From Candidatus Pullichristensenella stercorigallinarum (GTDB lineage Bacteria > Bacillota > Clostridia > Christensenellales > Aristaeellaceae), in contig DVFZ01000048.1 in the NCBI GenBank assembly GCA_018712945.1, positions 1 to 38,240 of the forward strand: DNA of 38,240 nucleotides, given 5' to 3'. Made by a program: the position numbers and the translations under genes. The number at the start of each line of letters is the position of its first letter. Position 1 is the first letter of the stretch. Shown in pieces: positions 6,515 through 16,500 of this stretch. The notes below the pieces were generated by a model. The model was not told the DNA's origin and searched no databases. It worked only from the letters and a program-made list of their open reading frames with translations.

Positions 6515-7372
6515 GTGCGCTACGATAAAACAATGAATTTTTTGATATTTGACGGAAATCCCAATGGCTTAATTATGGGTGAGCTTTCCAACTGGAACGG
6601 TCGAGTATATAAAATCGCCCGAAATGCTCTTATCACTTTCGCGCAGCGCACAGACGCACAACACACCGGCGTATATTTCCTGTTCGGGCGCGACCAGGAG
6701 ATGGCTGATACCATCTATGTAGGGGAAGCAGAGCATCTCTTACAGCGCCTAAAACAACATATCAACAACCGCGAGGAATGGAACGACTGTATTGCCGTAA
6801 TCAGCAAGGATGACCATCTGAACAAAGCTCATGTAAAACACCTTGAGTATGATTTTTACCAACTGGCCGTACAGGCAAACCGTTTTCGTGTGACCAACAC
6901 AAATATCCCAACGTGTAGCTCCGTTTCCGAATACGATGAGGCTATGCTGAAAGAATTTATTGACCATACCCGCTTGCTTGTCAACACGCTTGGGTATAAA
7001 GCATTTGAGGAAATCGGCGTTTCAGTAGCACATCCATCCGCGTCCGGTTCACTGTTTATAATCAAAAGCGGTCGCGGCGCAGAGGCCAGGGGAATTCCTG
7101 CCGCAGAAGGGTTTACCGTACTGACGGGGGCAAAAATCGCCCAAACGGTCACGCCCAGCTTTTCAGAGCCCTTGCGAAAAATACGCAGCCGCTTGATGCG
7201 CGATGGTGTGATCGACGACGCTTTCACCTTTACGCGGGATCATCTGTTTTCCAGTCCTTCTACTGCCGCTTCAATCGTCTGCGGTGCATGTAAAAATGGC
7301 CGGACGGCCTGGAGGAACCAGCAGGGACAAACGCTGGCAGCCACAGAGGCACTGGCGCTTGAAAATGAATAG
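6515..7372 (+). CDS. GIY-YIG nuclease domain protein with DUF4357
   Basis: This predicted nuclease has 285 residues from the GTG at 6515, chosen because GGAGG at 6503-6507 is well spaced; an upstream in-frame ATG would lie inside the ftsH terminator. The GIY-YIG core shows GVY at residues 52-54, YVG at 68-70, Arg78 and Glu111, which occupy the expected catalytic positions. The C-terminus (about 225-275) has the pattern SRLMRDGVI...FSSPSTAASIVCG...NGRTAWRN typical of DUF4357. The gene is visibly more AT-rich than its neighbours and stands alone with its own promoter and terminator, which suggests horizontal acquisition. A role in defence or DNA processing is only a guess. Confidence 0.85.
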   Translation: MRYDKTMNFLIFDGNPNGLIMGELSNWNGRVYKIARNALITFAQRTDAQHTGVYFLFGRDQEMADTIYVGEAEHLLQRLKQHINNREEWNDCIAVISKDDHLNKAHVKHLEYDFYQLAVQANRFRVTNTNIPTCSSVSEYDEAMLKEFIDHTRLLVNTLGYKAFEEIGVSVAHPSASGSLFIIKSGRGAEARGIPAAEGFTVLTGAKIAQTVTPSFSEPLRKIRSRLMRDGVIDDAFTFTRDHLFSSPSTAASIVCGACKNGRTAWRNQQGQTLAATEALALENE

Positions 7373-7488
7373 AAGATCATGTTTGAAGATCCACCGCAGT
7401 CCAGAGGCGGCCTTCCTTTTCAACTATTTACAGCAATCATGCCGGAACAATGGATTTTTTAATTCAAGCGCTTTCAGAGTAGGCAAAC

Positions 7489-7532
7489 GGCGCGCTGGGA
7501 AAGCAATTCCCCGGCGCGCCGCCGCATTTTTT
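7489..7532. terminator. Terminator between convergent genes
   Basis: GGCGCGC-TGGG pairs with CCC-GGCGCGCC, and ATTTTTTG follows on the plus strand. It ends the GIY-YIG gene and may also serve the minus-strand surface operon, whose last stop is at 7534. The stretch 7373-7488 shows no gene. Confidence 0.75.
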
Positions 7533-7533
7533 G

Positions 7534-8685
7534 TCATTCATTCCCCGCGCCCGGCGAGGGGGACAGTTCTGTCGTATAGCTGCCGTCCGCGCGGCGGGAA
7601 TAGGCCTGGTTTTCGTCGAGGATATCGTAATCCGCGATGGAGAGAACCTGCCCGAGACGGTTGGAAAGCACCGCCTCCTCGCCCTCGGCGGCAAGGCTGA
7701 AGCTGGTGTGCAAGCCAGTATTGTTGCCGGAGGCGTAGAAAACCAGATGGCCGCCAGCGGGAATCACCGTGCCGTCCGGGATGCGCCAGGCCATGTTCTC
7801 CTCCACGCTGTCGGACAGGTACCAGCCGCCAATATCCACATCCGCGCCGGAGAGGTTGGCCAGCTCTATATAGTCGTAATAGCGGCCGTCGTCGGCTTGC
7901 AGGGTGGAGGTGTTGCCGGACATGACCTCGCTTATGACCACATCCGTGGGCGTAACGGCGGAAATCATCGCCTGGTAGCTTTCGGCGGTATTCCCCATGC
8001 CAGGCGTGTATTCGGAGGATACCTCCCAAACGTCGCCCACGCGCCGGTAGACGGTATTCTTGTTAAGCGATGGTATGTTGATGGCCTCCACCGCCACGCC
8101 GGAGGGGTTGAACAGCATCAGCGTATCGCCCTCGGCCTTGAGGGAGAAGGGCGCATGGTACCCATCCGCGCTGTCCGAGTAGGTGGAATCGGCAAATACC
8201 AGCACGCATTCGCCCGGCGCGAGCGTTTGCGCGGGGAATACGAACATATGGCTCTCCGTGGCGTTGCGCGCCAGCGTCCAACCGGCGAGATCGACCGCGC
8301 TGTCAGAGGCGTTGCGCAGCTCTATCCAGTCCGGCGTATTGCCGGCGGCGTCGAGAAACAGGCGGTTGTTGGAGCTCATGATTTCGTTGAGCTGCACGGT
8401 GGAGGAGGCGTGGATTTCGGCCACGGCCTCCACGGCGGCGTTGCCGGAGGCGCCGCGCAGGGAAAAGCCGTTGGGCATGAGCGCCTGCAAAACCACGCCC
8501 AGCGCCAGCGCCGCCGCGCAGCACAGCGCGAAGGGCAGCATGGGATGGCGGCGGCGCGCCCGGCCGGGTGAAGCCTGCGGGCGGAGGCGGTTTGCCGCGC
8601 CCTGCGGCTGGGGACGGTTCGCGCCTTGCGGCTGAGGACGGTTCGCGCCCTGCGGCGGGCGCGGGGCGGTATTCGGCATGGACAT
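7534..8685 (-). CDS. Membrane-anchored lamin-tail-domain protein
   Basis: This is a 383-residue protein. Residues 1-47 are cytoplasmic, rich in Pro, Arg and Gln, and carry a short QGANRPQP repeat. A membrane helix follows at about 48-70. The outside part contains two lamin tail domains (LTD): the first about 95-205, starting VQLNEIMSSN with DWIELRN, and the second about 248-360, starting VVISEVMSGN with DYIELANLS. LTDs are Ig-like modules found on secreted bacterial proteins. It lacks the CotH domain of its two larger relatives nearby and may serve as an accessory scaffold. Its ATG directly follows the TAA of the DUF4956 gene with no gap, so the two are translationally linked. Confidence 0.85.
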   Translation of the reverse strand: MSMPNTAPRPPQGANRPQPQGANRPQPQGAANRLRPQASPGRARRRHPMLPFALCCAAALALGVVLQALMPNGFSLRGASGNAAVEAVAEIHASSTVQLNEIMSSNNRLFLDAAGNTPDWIELRNASDSAVDLAGWTLARNATESHMFVFPAQTLAPGECVLVFADSTYSDSADGYHAPFSLKAEGDTLMLFNPSGVAVEAINIPSLNKNTVYRRVGDVWEVSSEYTPGMGNTAESYQAMISAVTPTDVVISEVMSGNTSTLQADDGRYYDYIELANLSGADVDIGGWYLSDSVEENMAWRIPDGTVIPAGGHLVFYASGNNTGLHTSFSLAAEGEEAVLSNRLGQVLSIADYDILDENQAYSRRADGSYTTELSPSPGAGNE

Positions 8686-9348
8686 TTACGCGCCCTCGCC
8701 CGTGTAGGCCACCAGGGTGGCGTCCTGCATGCCGGGAATATCGTGGAGGCGCTTGAGCAGCGGCTCGGTCTTGTCCAGGCGCACTTCATAGGTGGCCTCG
8801 ATTGCGCCCTGGGAAACGGTCTTGGTGCGCAGGCGCTGGAAGCGGATGCCGTTTACCACCTGCGCGGCCTGCCGCTCGGCGGCGTCGGTCATGCGCAGAA
8901 CCAGCAGATAGCTGTTCTGGCTCTTGGCGCGCCACTTGCACACCAGCGTAATCAGCACGGCGATGGCCACGCCCGACACGGCGGTGAGCAAGAACTGCCC
9001 CGCGCCCAGCAGGATGCCCATGGTCAGCGCCCAGAACATATAGGCCGTATCCAGCGGGTCTTTCACAGCGGTGCGGAAGCGCACGATGGACAGCGCGCCC
9101 ACCATGCCCATGGAAAGCTGGATGGATTCGCGGATGCACATGACCACCGGGGTGGTGATCAACGTCATCAAAACCAGCGTGAGCGTAAAATTGGAGGAAT
9201 ACATCACGCCCCGGAAGTTGAGCCGGTATACCGCCGCGATGCCCAGCCCCACGGCAAAGGCCAGCACGATGGAAAACAACACGGTGGGGATGGAGCTGGT
9301 GCCGATGGTCTGGGACGAAAACAGGTTCAAAATATCGGTGCTGCTCAT
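8686..9348 (-). CDS. DUF4956 membrane protein
   Basis: This is a 220-residue protein. The start MSSTDILNLF at 9348 was chosen because GAGGAGGG precedes it at the right distance; longer in-frame readings upstream overlap another small gene. There are about four membrane helices between residues 20 and 150, with the conserved block GMVGALSIVRFRTAVKDPLDTAYMFWAL between them, followed by a cytosolic ferredoxin-like tail of about 80 residues. The block and layout match DUF4956. This family commonly sits beside VTC-domain polymerases and CotH proteins in Firmicutes, as it does here, so a role as the membrane partner of the polyphosphate polymerase is plausible but not proven. Confidence 0.9.
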   Translation of the reverse strand: MSSTDILNLFSSQTIGTSSIPTVLFSIVLAFAVGLGIAAVYRLNFRGVMYSSNFTLTLVLMTLITTPVVMCIRESIQLSMGMVGALSIVRFRTAVKDPLDTAYMFWALTMGILLGAGQFLLTAVSGVAIAVLITLVCKWRAKSQNSYLLVLRMTDAAERQAAQVVNGIRFQRLRTKTVSQGAIEATYEVRLDKTEPLLKRLHDIPGMQDATLVAYTGEGA

Positions 9349-9392
9349 GGGAAAACCCTCCTCTTTCTCTGGTAAAACCCTCCGGAAAAACG

Positions 9393-9482
9393 TTACAGAC
9401 CCAGCGCGAACCAAAGCGCCGCCAGCTGCAGGCCGGAAACGAGCGCTGCGGGCAAAAGCGCGAATGCAAGGCCGCCGTACAT
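9393..9482 (-). CDS. 29-residue hydrophobic peptide
   Basis: A short frame lies between the VTC and DUF4956 genes. It starts ATG at 9482, 13 bp after the VTC stop, with AGGGAGGGG just upstream. The peptide begins MYGGLAFALLPAALVSG and ends WFALGL, forming one membrane helix with almost no charge. It ends with TAA 44 bp before the DUF4956 start. Operon position, ribosome binding site and composition suggest a real small membrane subunit, perhaps of the VTC/DUF4956 complex. I do not recognise a family, and coding status rests on context only. Confidence 0.55.
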   Translation of the reverse strand: MYGGLAFALLPAALVSGLQLAALWFALGL

Positions 9483-9495
9483 CCAAACCCCTCCC

Positions 9496-10200
9496 TTACA
9501 GCGGCTGATAGCGCCGGCACATCACGTATTTGGAAATGGCGCAGCGCTCGCCGGTGATCCCGGTAAGCAGGGCGCGTATGTGGCTGGGGAAGTAGGCGTC
9601 AAACTTTACTTCCAGAATTTCCACATCGCGGTCGGCGGGGGTGACCAGCGCCACATCCGGGGAAAACAGCGCGTGGCTGGAAAGGCCGGTGCGCAGGCGC
9701 GTATCGAAGGTGATGCGCGTGGTTTCCGCCGGGTGGACAAAGGCCAGGCGGTCGTATTCGACCAATACGGCGGGGCGCATCGCGCCGGTGCGCATGGCCG
9801 CGTACATCTCGCGCAGAAGCGGGGCCTCGGCGCGGTACAGGCCGCGCGGGTCGCCTGAGATGAGCTGCTCGGCCAGGCGGCGGGTGATGCGCAGCGAGCT
9901 TTTCTGGATCAGGTCGCCCAGCTTGCGCTTGCGCTCCAGAAAAATCACGGCGTCGGAGCGGTTGTATATGCGCAGGCGGTACTTGTCGCGCGCCATCACG
10001 CCGTCCACCTTGTCGTAGTAGGCGCTGTCGAAAGCGTCGTCGAAGTAGAGCGAGCGCACGTTGTAGGGGCGGCCCTGCGCGCAATGCCTGTCCAGCCGCA
10101 TCACCGCCAGCAGGCGGCGCTTGAGCGCTTCCAGCTCGGCGGGATTTATGTAATACTTGAGTTCATGGCGGGCCGGAAGCGCCGCCCGGTCTATTTCCAT
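9496..10200 (-). CDS. VTC-domain polyphosphate polymerase
   Basis: This 234-residue soluble protein is a single VTC domain, the catalytic fold of yeast Vtc4, which makes polyphosphate from ATP inside a basic tunnel. Typical strands are visible: RHELKYYI near the N-terminus, VRSLYFDD, KYRLRIYN, FLERKRKLG, AVLVEYDRLAF, RITFDTRL and EILEVKFD near the C-terminus; their conserved Arg, Lys and Glu line the active site in this family. No membrane helix is present. The start overlaps the end of the upstream CotH gene by 10 bp and has GAGGAGGAGG before it. The membrane partner is presumably the DUF4956 protein. Confidence 0.9.
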   Translation of the reverse strand: MEIDRAALPARHELKYYINPAELEALKRRLLAVMRLDRHCAQGRPYNVRSLYFDDAFDSAYYDKVDGVMARDKYRLRIYNRSDAVIFLERKRKLGDLIQKSSLRITRRLAEQLISGDPRGLYRAEAPLLREMYAAMRTGAMRPAVLVEYDRLAFVHPAETTRITFDTRLRTGLSSHALFSPDVALVTPADRDVEILEVKFDAYFPSHIRALLTGITGERCAISKYVMCRRYQPL

Positions 10201-13160
10201 GCCGCTTCCTCCTCCTCGACGCGGCGCATGGCGGCGCCAAAGTATTTCTTCATTTCCTCGCCGGTCAGTTCCAGCGTGTCTCGGAAGTAGATGATGAGCT
10301 TGCGGGGACGGGTTCTGGCGTATTCCACCAGCTCCGCCACGCGGCGCTCGTACCGCTCCTCACTCTGCCCCCAGCGCTCGCGCTGGCGGGGCATCTCCGG
10401 GGCCAGGGCTTCATAGCGCTCGCGGATCATGGAAACAATGCGCCCTGAGGTCCACTCGGTGGCGAGCATATCGCCCATAAAGGTGAGGAAGCGGTCGTAA
10501 AAGGCCGGATTGTTCATCAAGGCGATGAACAGGGTGTTGTCCGTAGCGTTGCTCGAACCCGTTCCGCCGGGGTTGAGCCAGCGCCGGATGGAATTGGTAT
10601 CCGAATAAAAGCCCCAGTCCAAATCGAAGATGGCCCAGTGCCACTTACCGTCGGCGTTCAAATTGCGATAGCGCTTTACATTCAGCGTATCGGCGTTGGC
10701 CACGAAGATCTGCAGGGCGTGGTAGGCAATGAAGCTCTCCAGGTCGATCTCCTCGCCCACGCGCGCAAGGGTTTCGTCGTCCGGGACGCCGTTTTCTTTC
10801 ACATAGGCGAGCATGGCGGCGTAGCTTGCGTTGCTGCCGCGCAGCACCTGGCTGTTGCCCTTGACAATATCAATCTGATCCTCCTGCCCCTCCCAGCCCT
10901 CATACTGGCAGATAGATGCGGCGCAGATGCGCTCGCGCATGTTGTAATGCCCCCAGTATTCGCCGTTTATGTATACCACGCACAGCTCGGTTTTCTGATA
11001 GAACACCTCTGTGCCCTCGGCCAGCGACGTGAGGATGGAATCGCGCATTCGCGTCAGCACGCCATCTTCGCTGGAAGCACGCAGGATGAAGGACTGATAT
11101 TCTTCGTAATCGCGCTCGGAAAACAGCGGAGCCTTGAAGCGGTTGGTTCCATATTCGCTGCGGGCGATCACCTTGAAGCCCTTCTGAAGCATCGTGCGGC
11201 TACCCTGTCCATGCAGGCGCAGGGCACAGTTCTCCGACAGCATTTTTTCGCCTTCAGCGGTATATACCTCCACATGGCCCGGCTTTTCCATATCCACCCG
11301 ATAGCGGGTGTAGAGGCCGTCCTCGCCGAACATGTCCTCTGGATCGGCCACCAGCGCCACCACGCGCACGGTATGCCCCTCTCCGAACACATAGGTCTGG
11401 GCGGTGGGATAAGAATCCAGATATCCATCCATGCAGGCCACAGCGCGCACCACGGTGGTATCGCTCACGGCAATGGGGCCGGTGTAGAGCGCGTCCCCCG
11501 CATCCGGCGTAGTGCTGTCCAGCGTGTAGTAGATGCGCGCGCCGGATGGGGCGCTCAGCTCCACGGTGATGGCCTCGCCCGCATCAAAAACGCCGCCCGC
11601 GTTGGAAAACTCCGGCGCAGCCACGCGTCCACGCCAGCCTCCGGCTGCATTTTCGCGGTCGGGAGTATCGTCCCACGCATAGAGGAACATCCCATCCGTC
11701 ATGCGGGCGTAGGAGACGCCGGTGTACTGCTCCGGCACATATACGCGATCCACCAGCGCGCCGGAGGCGTCCGCAAGCATGAGTCCGTAACCACCTTCGA
11801 CGTTTAGGCGAAATGAGGCGCAAAGGATGCTGCCGGTCACACCGTCCGTGCCGGACAGGTACAGGGTGAGATATCCGCCCGGCTGGATAACCGTGCCCTC
11901 CGGAAATCGCCACTTGCGTGGGGACGCACTGTCATCCGAAAGCCCCCAGCCGGATACGTCTACCGCCTGCGCGGAGGCGTTGTACAATTCCAACCAGTCG
12001 TGGGGGTGCTCGTCCGCCGAGGCCATAAATTCGTTGATATATACGCCCGCGGCGTTCTCCTCCGCCAACGCCGCGTGCAGGGCCTCGGCGCTCTCCTGCG
12101 TGTTGGAAAGCCCCGGCGTGGGCGCAAGGGCCGTAGTATACTCGCCGTTTCCGTCCAGCGAATACGCCTGATCGCTCAAAAGCGCGGGCAGGTCAAGGCC
12201 GGAAACGGCACGGCCCTGCGCGTCACAAAGGATCGCCGATTCGCCCTCAGAAGAGAGCTTGAAGGAGGCGTGCATTTCCCCGTCCGCCCCCTCGTTTTTT
12301 CCCGAGGCGTACACCAACAGATAGCCGCCTGCGGGGATGGACGCGCCGTTTGGAAAGACCCACTTGGCAAGGTCGTCCTCATCGTCGGTAAGTGTATACC
12401 CGCTCAGATCGACCGTTTCCGCCGATGGGTTGTAAAGCTCTATGTAATCGTGGCAGCGGCCTTCCACATCCGGCGCGTAGGTGCGGTTGGCGGAAGCAGC
12501 TTCGGAGATCAGAAGCGGGCTGTCGCTCGTTTCTACATCTAAGGCAAGGTGGTTTTCCAGTGTGTTGGCCGCGCCTGGGGTGTAGTCGCCACTTTCCTCC
12601 CACACGTCGTTGACGGCGTTGCGGCGGTAGACGTGGTTTCGGGAAAGTGAGGGCACGTCCACTGCGTCCACGCGCGCACCGGCCGCGTCGTACAGCGCCA
12701 GCGCCACACCGGCCGCGTCCAGCTTGAAGGGCGCGTGCAAGGGGTGATCGGGATCAGCGCGCAGATCGCCGTCGCAGTAAATCAGCAGACGTTCACCCGG
12801 CATAAGCGTGCAGGCGGGAAAGATAAACGGCTCAAGCGCGTTGTCTCCGTTCAGAAGCACATAGCCCTCCATACCGACGCTGATAGCGCCCGTGTTGACA
12901 AGCTCAATCCAATCGCTGTACTGTCCGGCATCGTTTTGTAGGGCGGAATCGTTGGAGGACATGACCTCGCTGATGCGCACCATGGAAGTGGAGGCAGCTT
13001 CCTCCTTGGCGGCGCGCCCATCGCGGGGGAGGAAGTCTTCTAACAGAAAGCCTGCCGCCAGCGCCAGCGCGCATACGACAGCCAACAGCGCCGGGCCACG
13101 CTGGATCCGCCGCCTGCGCGCGCGGGTCATGGAGTGTGATGCGTGCTTTGGGACGGCCAT
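10191..13160 (-). CDS. CotH kinase protein with lamin tail domains (paralog 2)
   Basis: This 989-residue surface protein is anchored by one N-terminal helix (about 24-45) after a basic start. Outside follow LTD1 (about 60-175, RISEVMSSNDS and DWIELVN), LTD2 (about 215-330), LTD3 (about 370-480), a chitobiase C-terminal-like Ig module (about 525-595, YYTLDSTTPD) and a CotH kinase domain (about 605-960). CotH features include RLHGQGSR, RMRDSI, VVYINGEYWGHYNMRERI, QIDIVKGN and IFDLDWGF, whose Asp is a likely metal ligand. CotH of Bacillus phosphorylates spore-coat proteins; the target here is unknown. It starts at an ATG with GGAGGTGA and has its own promoter. Confidence 0.92.
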   Translation of the reverse strand: MAVPKHASHSMTRARRRRIQRGPALLAVVCALALAAGFLLEDFLPRDGRAAKEEAASTSMVRISEVMSSNDSALQNDAGQYSDWIELVNTGAISVGMEGYVLLNGDNALEPFIFPACTLMPGERLLIYCDGDLRADPDHPLHAPFKLDAAGVALALYDAAGARVDAVDVPSLSRNHVYRRNAVNDVWEESGDYTPGAANTLENHLALDVETSDSPLLISEAASANRTYAPDVEGRCHDYIELYNPSAETVDLSGYTLTDDEDDLAKWVFPNGASIPAGGYLLVYASGKNEGADGEMHASFKLSSEGESAILCDAQGRAVSGLDLPALLSDQAYSLDGNGEYTTALAPTPGLSNTQESAEALHAALAEENAAGVYINEFMASADEHPHDWLELYNASAQAVDVSGWGLSDDSASPRKWRFPEGTVIQPGGYLTLYLSGTDGVTGSILCASFRLNVEGGYGLMLADASGALVDRVYVPEQYTGVSYARMTDGMFLYAWDDTPDRENAAGGWRGRVAAPEFSNAGGVFDAGEAITVELSAPSGARIYYTLDSTTPDAGDALYTGPIAVSDTTVVRAVACMDGYLDSYPTAQTYVFGEGHTVRVVALVADPEDMFGEDGLYTRYRVDMEKPGHVEVYTAEGEKMLSENCALRLHGQGSRTMLQKGFKVIARSEYGTNRFKAPLFSERDYEEYQSFILRASSEDGVLTRMRDSILTSLAEGTEVFYQKTELCVVYINGEYWGHYNMRERICAASICQYEGWEGQEDQIDIVKGNSQVLRGSNASYAAMLAYVKENGVPDDETLARVGEEIDLESFIAYHALQIFVANADTLNVKRYRNLNADGKWHWAIFDLDWGFYSDTNSIRRWLNPGGTGSSNATDNTLFIALMNNPAFYDRFLTFMGDMLATEWTSGRIVSMIRERYEALAPEMPRQRERWGQSEERYERRVAELVEYARTRPRKLIIYFRDTLELTGEEMKKYFGAAMRRVEEEEAAWK

Positions 13161-13219
13161 ACGGCCTCACCTCCGACCTGAGTAGGCAAGAATCTCGTAC
13201 TCATGGGCAATATGCTATC

Positions 13220-13247
13220 ATCATACACCCGATGAAGGAAAATTCAA
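13220..13247 (-). promoter_or_regulatory. Promoter of CotH paralog 2
   Basis: On the minus strand, TTGAAT at 13247-13242, a 16-bp spacer and TATGAT at 13225-13220. The same geometry occurs before paralog 1 (16660-16633), as expected if the promoter was copied with the gene. Confidence 0.65.
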
Positions 13248-13281
13248 GGCTTTACGCGAAAATTTCACGCATTTTTCCCAG
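13238..13281 (-). repeat. Duplication scar: relic of the LtaS-like gene's 3' end
   Basis: Read on the minus strand, this stretch nearly matches 16692-16651, which encodes the last residues of the LtaS-like protein (KMREISP and stop). Here it reads KMREIFA and stop but is attached to no gene. It shows that the CotH gene was duplicated together with the tail of its upstream neighbour and the promoter. Confidence 0.75.
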
Positions 13282-13362
13282 TTGTACGCGCTAATAAACC
13301 AGATTGTCGAAAACCCCGGTAGGCACGAACGGAAAAAAAACCTTTTCGCGCCCCAAACGCAT

Positions 13363-13400
13363 CCGGCGTCAGGTTGAAAACCTTCAGGTTTTCAAGCCGG
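13363..13400 (-). terminator. Possible terminator hairpin after CotH paralog 1
   Basis: On the minus strand an outer CCGGC/GCCGG pair encloses GAAAACC/GGTTTTC. A run of eight T follows about 22 bases later, so termination here is possible but not canonical. Confidence 0.4.
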
Positions 13401-13421
13401 CTAAAGCCCTGAAGCGCCGGC

Positions 13422-13534
13422 AAATTCTGCAGACGCAAAAACCGCTGGATACGGAGGCAATTTTTGCTTACCGCGCCAGCCGCACTTGCAGCCAGCGATC
13501 GCTTACATCTGCGTAAGCTCCCTGGATTCGCAAG
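13422..13534 (-). repeat. Interspersed intergenic repeat, copy 2
   Basis: This is related to 1385-1505 along its whole length. It starts 9 bp after the stop of CotH paralog 1 on the minus strand and contains the GCTTAC/GTAAGC dyad at 13501-13518 and GAGGCAATTTTT at 13454-13465. Read on the minus strand it ends in CCG/CGG plus TTTTTGCG, a weak terminator-like hairpin. Confidence 0.6.
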
Positions 13535-13542
13535 CCACGCTC

Positions 13543-16500
13543 CTATGAGGTTTCCGCATCCTCAATCACGCGACGGGCGTCGCCAAAGTAGTGCCACATC
13601 TGGTCGCTGGAAAGGTCCATGCTCTCGTAGAAGAAATCCAGCAGGCGGCCGGGGCGGGTGCGCGTGTAGTTGATGAGGCGCTCGATATGCGAATCGAACT
13701 GATCCCGGCTCAGGCTCCAGCGCTCGGCGTGGCGGGGCATTTCGGTCATGAGCAGGTCGTAGCGGGTGTGGAACTTGTCCAATACCTTTTCCGTCGTCCA
13801 CTCGGTGGCCATCATCTGCCCCATATAGGTGAGGAAGCGATCCCGGAAGGTGGCGTTATTCATCAGGGCGATGAACAGGCTGTTGTCTGTGTACTTGTTC
13901 GTGCCCATGCCGCCTGGGGTGAGCCAGCGGCCGATGGAGTTGGTGTCCACAAAGAAGGCCCAGTCCAAATCAAACAGGCAGTATCGCCACTTGCCGTCGT
14001 CGTTGGGATTTCGGTAGCGCTTGACGTTGAGCGTGTCTCCGTTGCCGACGAAGATCTCCAGCGCGTGGTATTCAATGTAGTTTTGCAAGTCGATAACCTC
14101 GCCCACGCGCTCGAGGGTGGCATCGTCGGGGATGCCGTTTTCCTTGACATAATCGAGCATGGCGGCATAGGTGTCGTTGGAACCCTGCATGACGCGGTCG
14201 TTGGCTTTCACGAGGTCTATGTCGTCCTCCTGCCCCTCCCAGCCCTCAAACTGGCAGATGGAGTATGTATTGATGCGCTCGCGGATGTTATAATGGCCCC
14301 AGTATTGGCCGTTGATATAGACCACGCACAATTCCGTCTCCTGATACATGACGCTGGTATTCTCCGCCAGCGTTTGCAGCACGGAATCGCGCATGCGGGT
14401 CATGTCGCCATCCTGTCCGGAGCCGCGCAGCAGGAAGGATTGGTATTCCTCGTAATCCCGCCGCGAGAAGATGCGGGCGTGGAAGCGGTTCAGGCCGGAA
14501 TACTCGCGCCGGGCGATGATCTTGAACGCCTTTTGCGCCTCGGCGCGGCTGTACTGGCCGTGCAGGCGCACGCCGCAGCCCTGGGAAATCATCGTTTCGC
14601 CATCCTGCGTGAACATCTCCACATGGCCTTCCAACTCGTCCTCGCGCCAGAAGTTCGCGCCGGTGTAGGGATAGGAGGCGCTGGCGTTGGGGCCGGTCAT
14701 GTACAAACCGTCGGTTTCGTCGAACATCTCGTAGGGGTCGGCCACCAGGGAAACCACGCGCATTTCGTGGTCCGCGCCGTAGAGGTAGGTCTGCGTTTCC
14801 ACAAAGGAGGGCAGGCAGCCATTTTCATAGGCGCGGGCGCGCACCACGGTAGTGGCGGAAACGGTGATGGGGCCGGTATAGAGCGTGTCGCTCTCGTCCG
14901 GCGCAGAGCTGTCCAGCGTATAGTAGATGCGCGCGCCGGGGGCGGCGGTCAGCTCCACGGTCAGCGTTTCGCCCTCGTCATAGAGGCCGCCGGCCACAGA
15001 AGCCTCGGGCGAACCGGCGCGGCCCTGATAGCCCTCGGAGGTGTTTTGGCGGTTGGGGGTATCGTCGGTGGCGTAGAGGAACGCGCCGTCGCTCATGCGG
15101 GCATAGGAGACGGCCGTGTACTGCTCAGGCACGAACACGCGGTCGAGCAACGCACCCGAAGCGTCTGAAAGCATCAGGTTATAGCCGCCGTCGGCGCTTA
15201 AGCGGAACGATGCGCTGAGAATACCCGCGCTGGTCACGCCGTCCGTTCCCGACATATACAATGTAAGGTATTCCCCGGGCTGGATGACCGTGCCCTCCGG
15301 GAAGCGCCACTTGCGCGGGGTGGCCCCGTCGTCGGAAAGCCCCCAGCCGGATACGTCCACCGCCTGCGCGGACGAATTGTACAGCTCCAGCCAGTCGTGG
15401 GGCTGGTCGTCGGCGGAGGTCATGAACTCGTTGATGTATACGCCGCTCGCGTTGCCCTGCGCCACCGCCGCGCGCAGGCTTTCGGCGCTCTGGGCGGTGT
15501 TGGGCAGCCCCGGCGTAGGCGCAAGGCCGGTGGTGTATTCGCCGTTTTCATCCAGCGAATAGGCCTGATCGCTCAAAAGCGCGGGCAGGTCGATGCTGGA
15601 AGCGGCTCGCCCCTCCGCGTCGCAGAGGATGAGCGATTCCCCCTCCGAGGAGAGCTTGAAGGAGGCGTGCAGCTCGCCATTCGCGCTTTCCGTGCGGCCG
15701 GAAGCGTAGACAAGCGCATAGCCGCCCGCCGGCACGGACGCGCCTTCCGGGAACGTCCACTTGGCAAGGTCGTCCTCATCGTCCGAAAGCGTATAGCCGC
15801 TCAAATCGACGGCCTCGCCGGAGGTGTTGTAAATTTCTATGTAATCGTGGTATTCCCCGCTGGCGTCGCGGGCGTAGGTGCGGTTGGCGGAGGCAGCCTC
15901 GGAAATCACCAGCGGGCTGTCGCTCGCCTCCACGTCCAGGGTGAGGTGGTTTTCCAGCGTATTGTCCATGCCGGGCGTATAGTCGCCGCTCAGCTCCCAG
16001 TCTCCGGATTGCTGGTTGCGGCGGTAGACGTGGTTCCTTTCCAGCGCGGGCACGTCTACCACATCCACGCGCGCACCATCGGCATCGTACAGCCCCAGCG
16101 TCACCCCGGCCGCGTCCAGGCGGAAGGGGGCGTGCAGGGTGTAGCCCGCCGCGTTGCGCTCCACGCCGTCGCAATAGACCAGAAGGTAGTGCCCCGGCTC
16201 CAGCGTGATCTCCGGGAAGGTGAGCGGGGCAAGGGCATCGTCGGCGTTCAGGAGCGTATAGCCTTCCAGGTTCACATCCGTCGCGCCTGTGTTGACGATT
16301 TCCACCCAGTCGCTGAACTGGCCGTTATCACTTTGCAGCGCCGAATCGTTCGAGGACATGACCTCGCTTATGCGCACCATGGAGGTGGAGACGACCTCCT
16401 CGCCGGCGGCCTCAATGCCGCGGGGCATAAATTCTTCCAGCAAAAAGCCGGCCGCCAGCGCGCATACGGCGGCCAAAACTGCGAGGCTGCGCCGGGAGGC

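Noticed and set aside
9349-9486. 46-residue N-terminal extension of the DUF4956 protein
   Set aside because: The family block starts after MSSTDILNLF, which has its own ribosome binding site. The extension overlaps the 29-codon frame and is Arg-rich without similarity.
13591-15168. Long plus-strand frames opposite both CotH genes (also 10638-11807 and 15397-16629)
   Set aside because: The same antisense frames appear opposite both paralogs because the sense genes are related, and they lack start signals and motifs.
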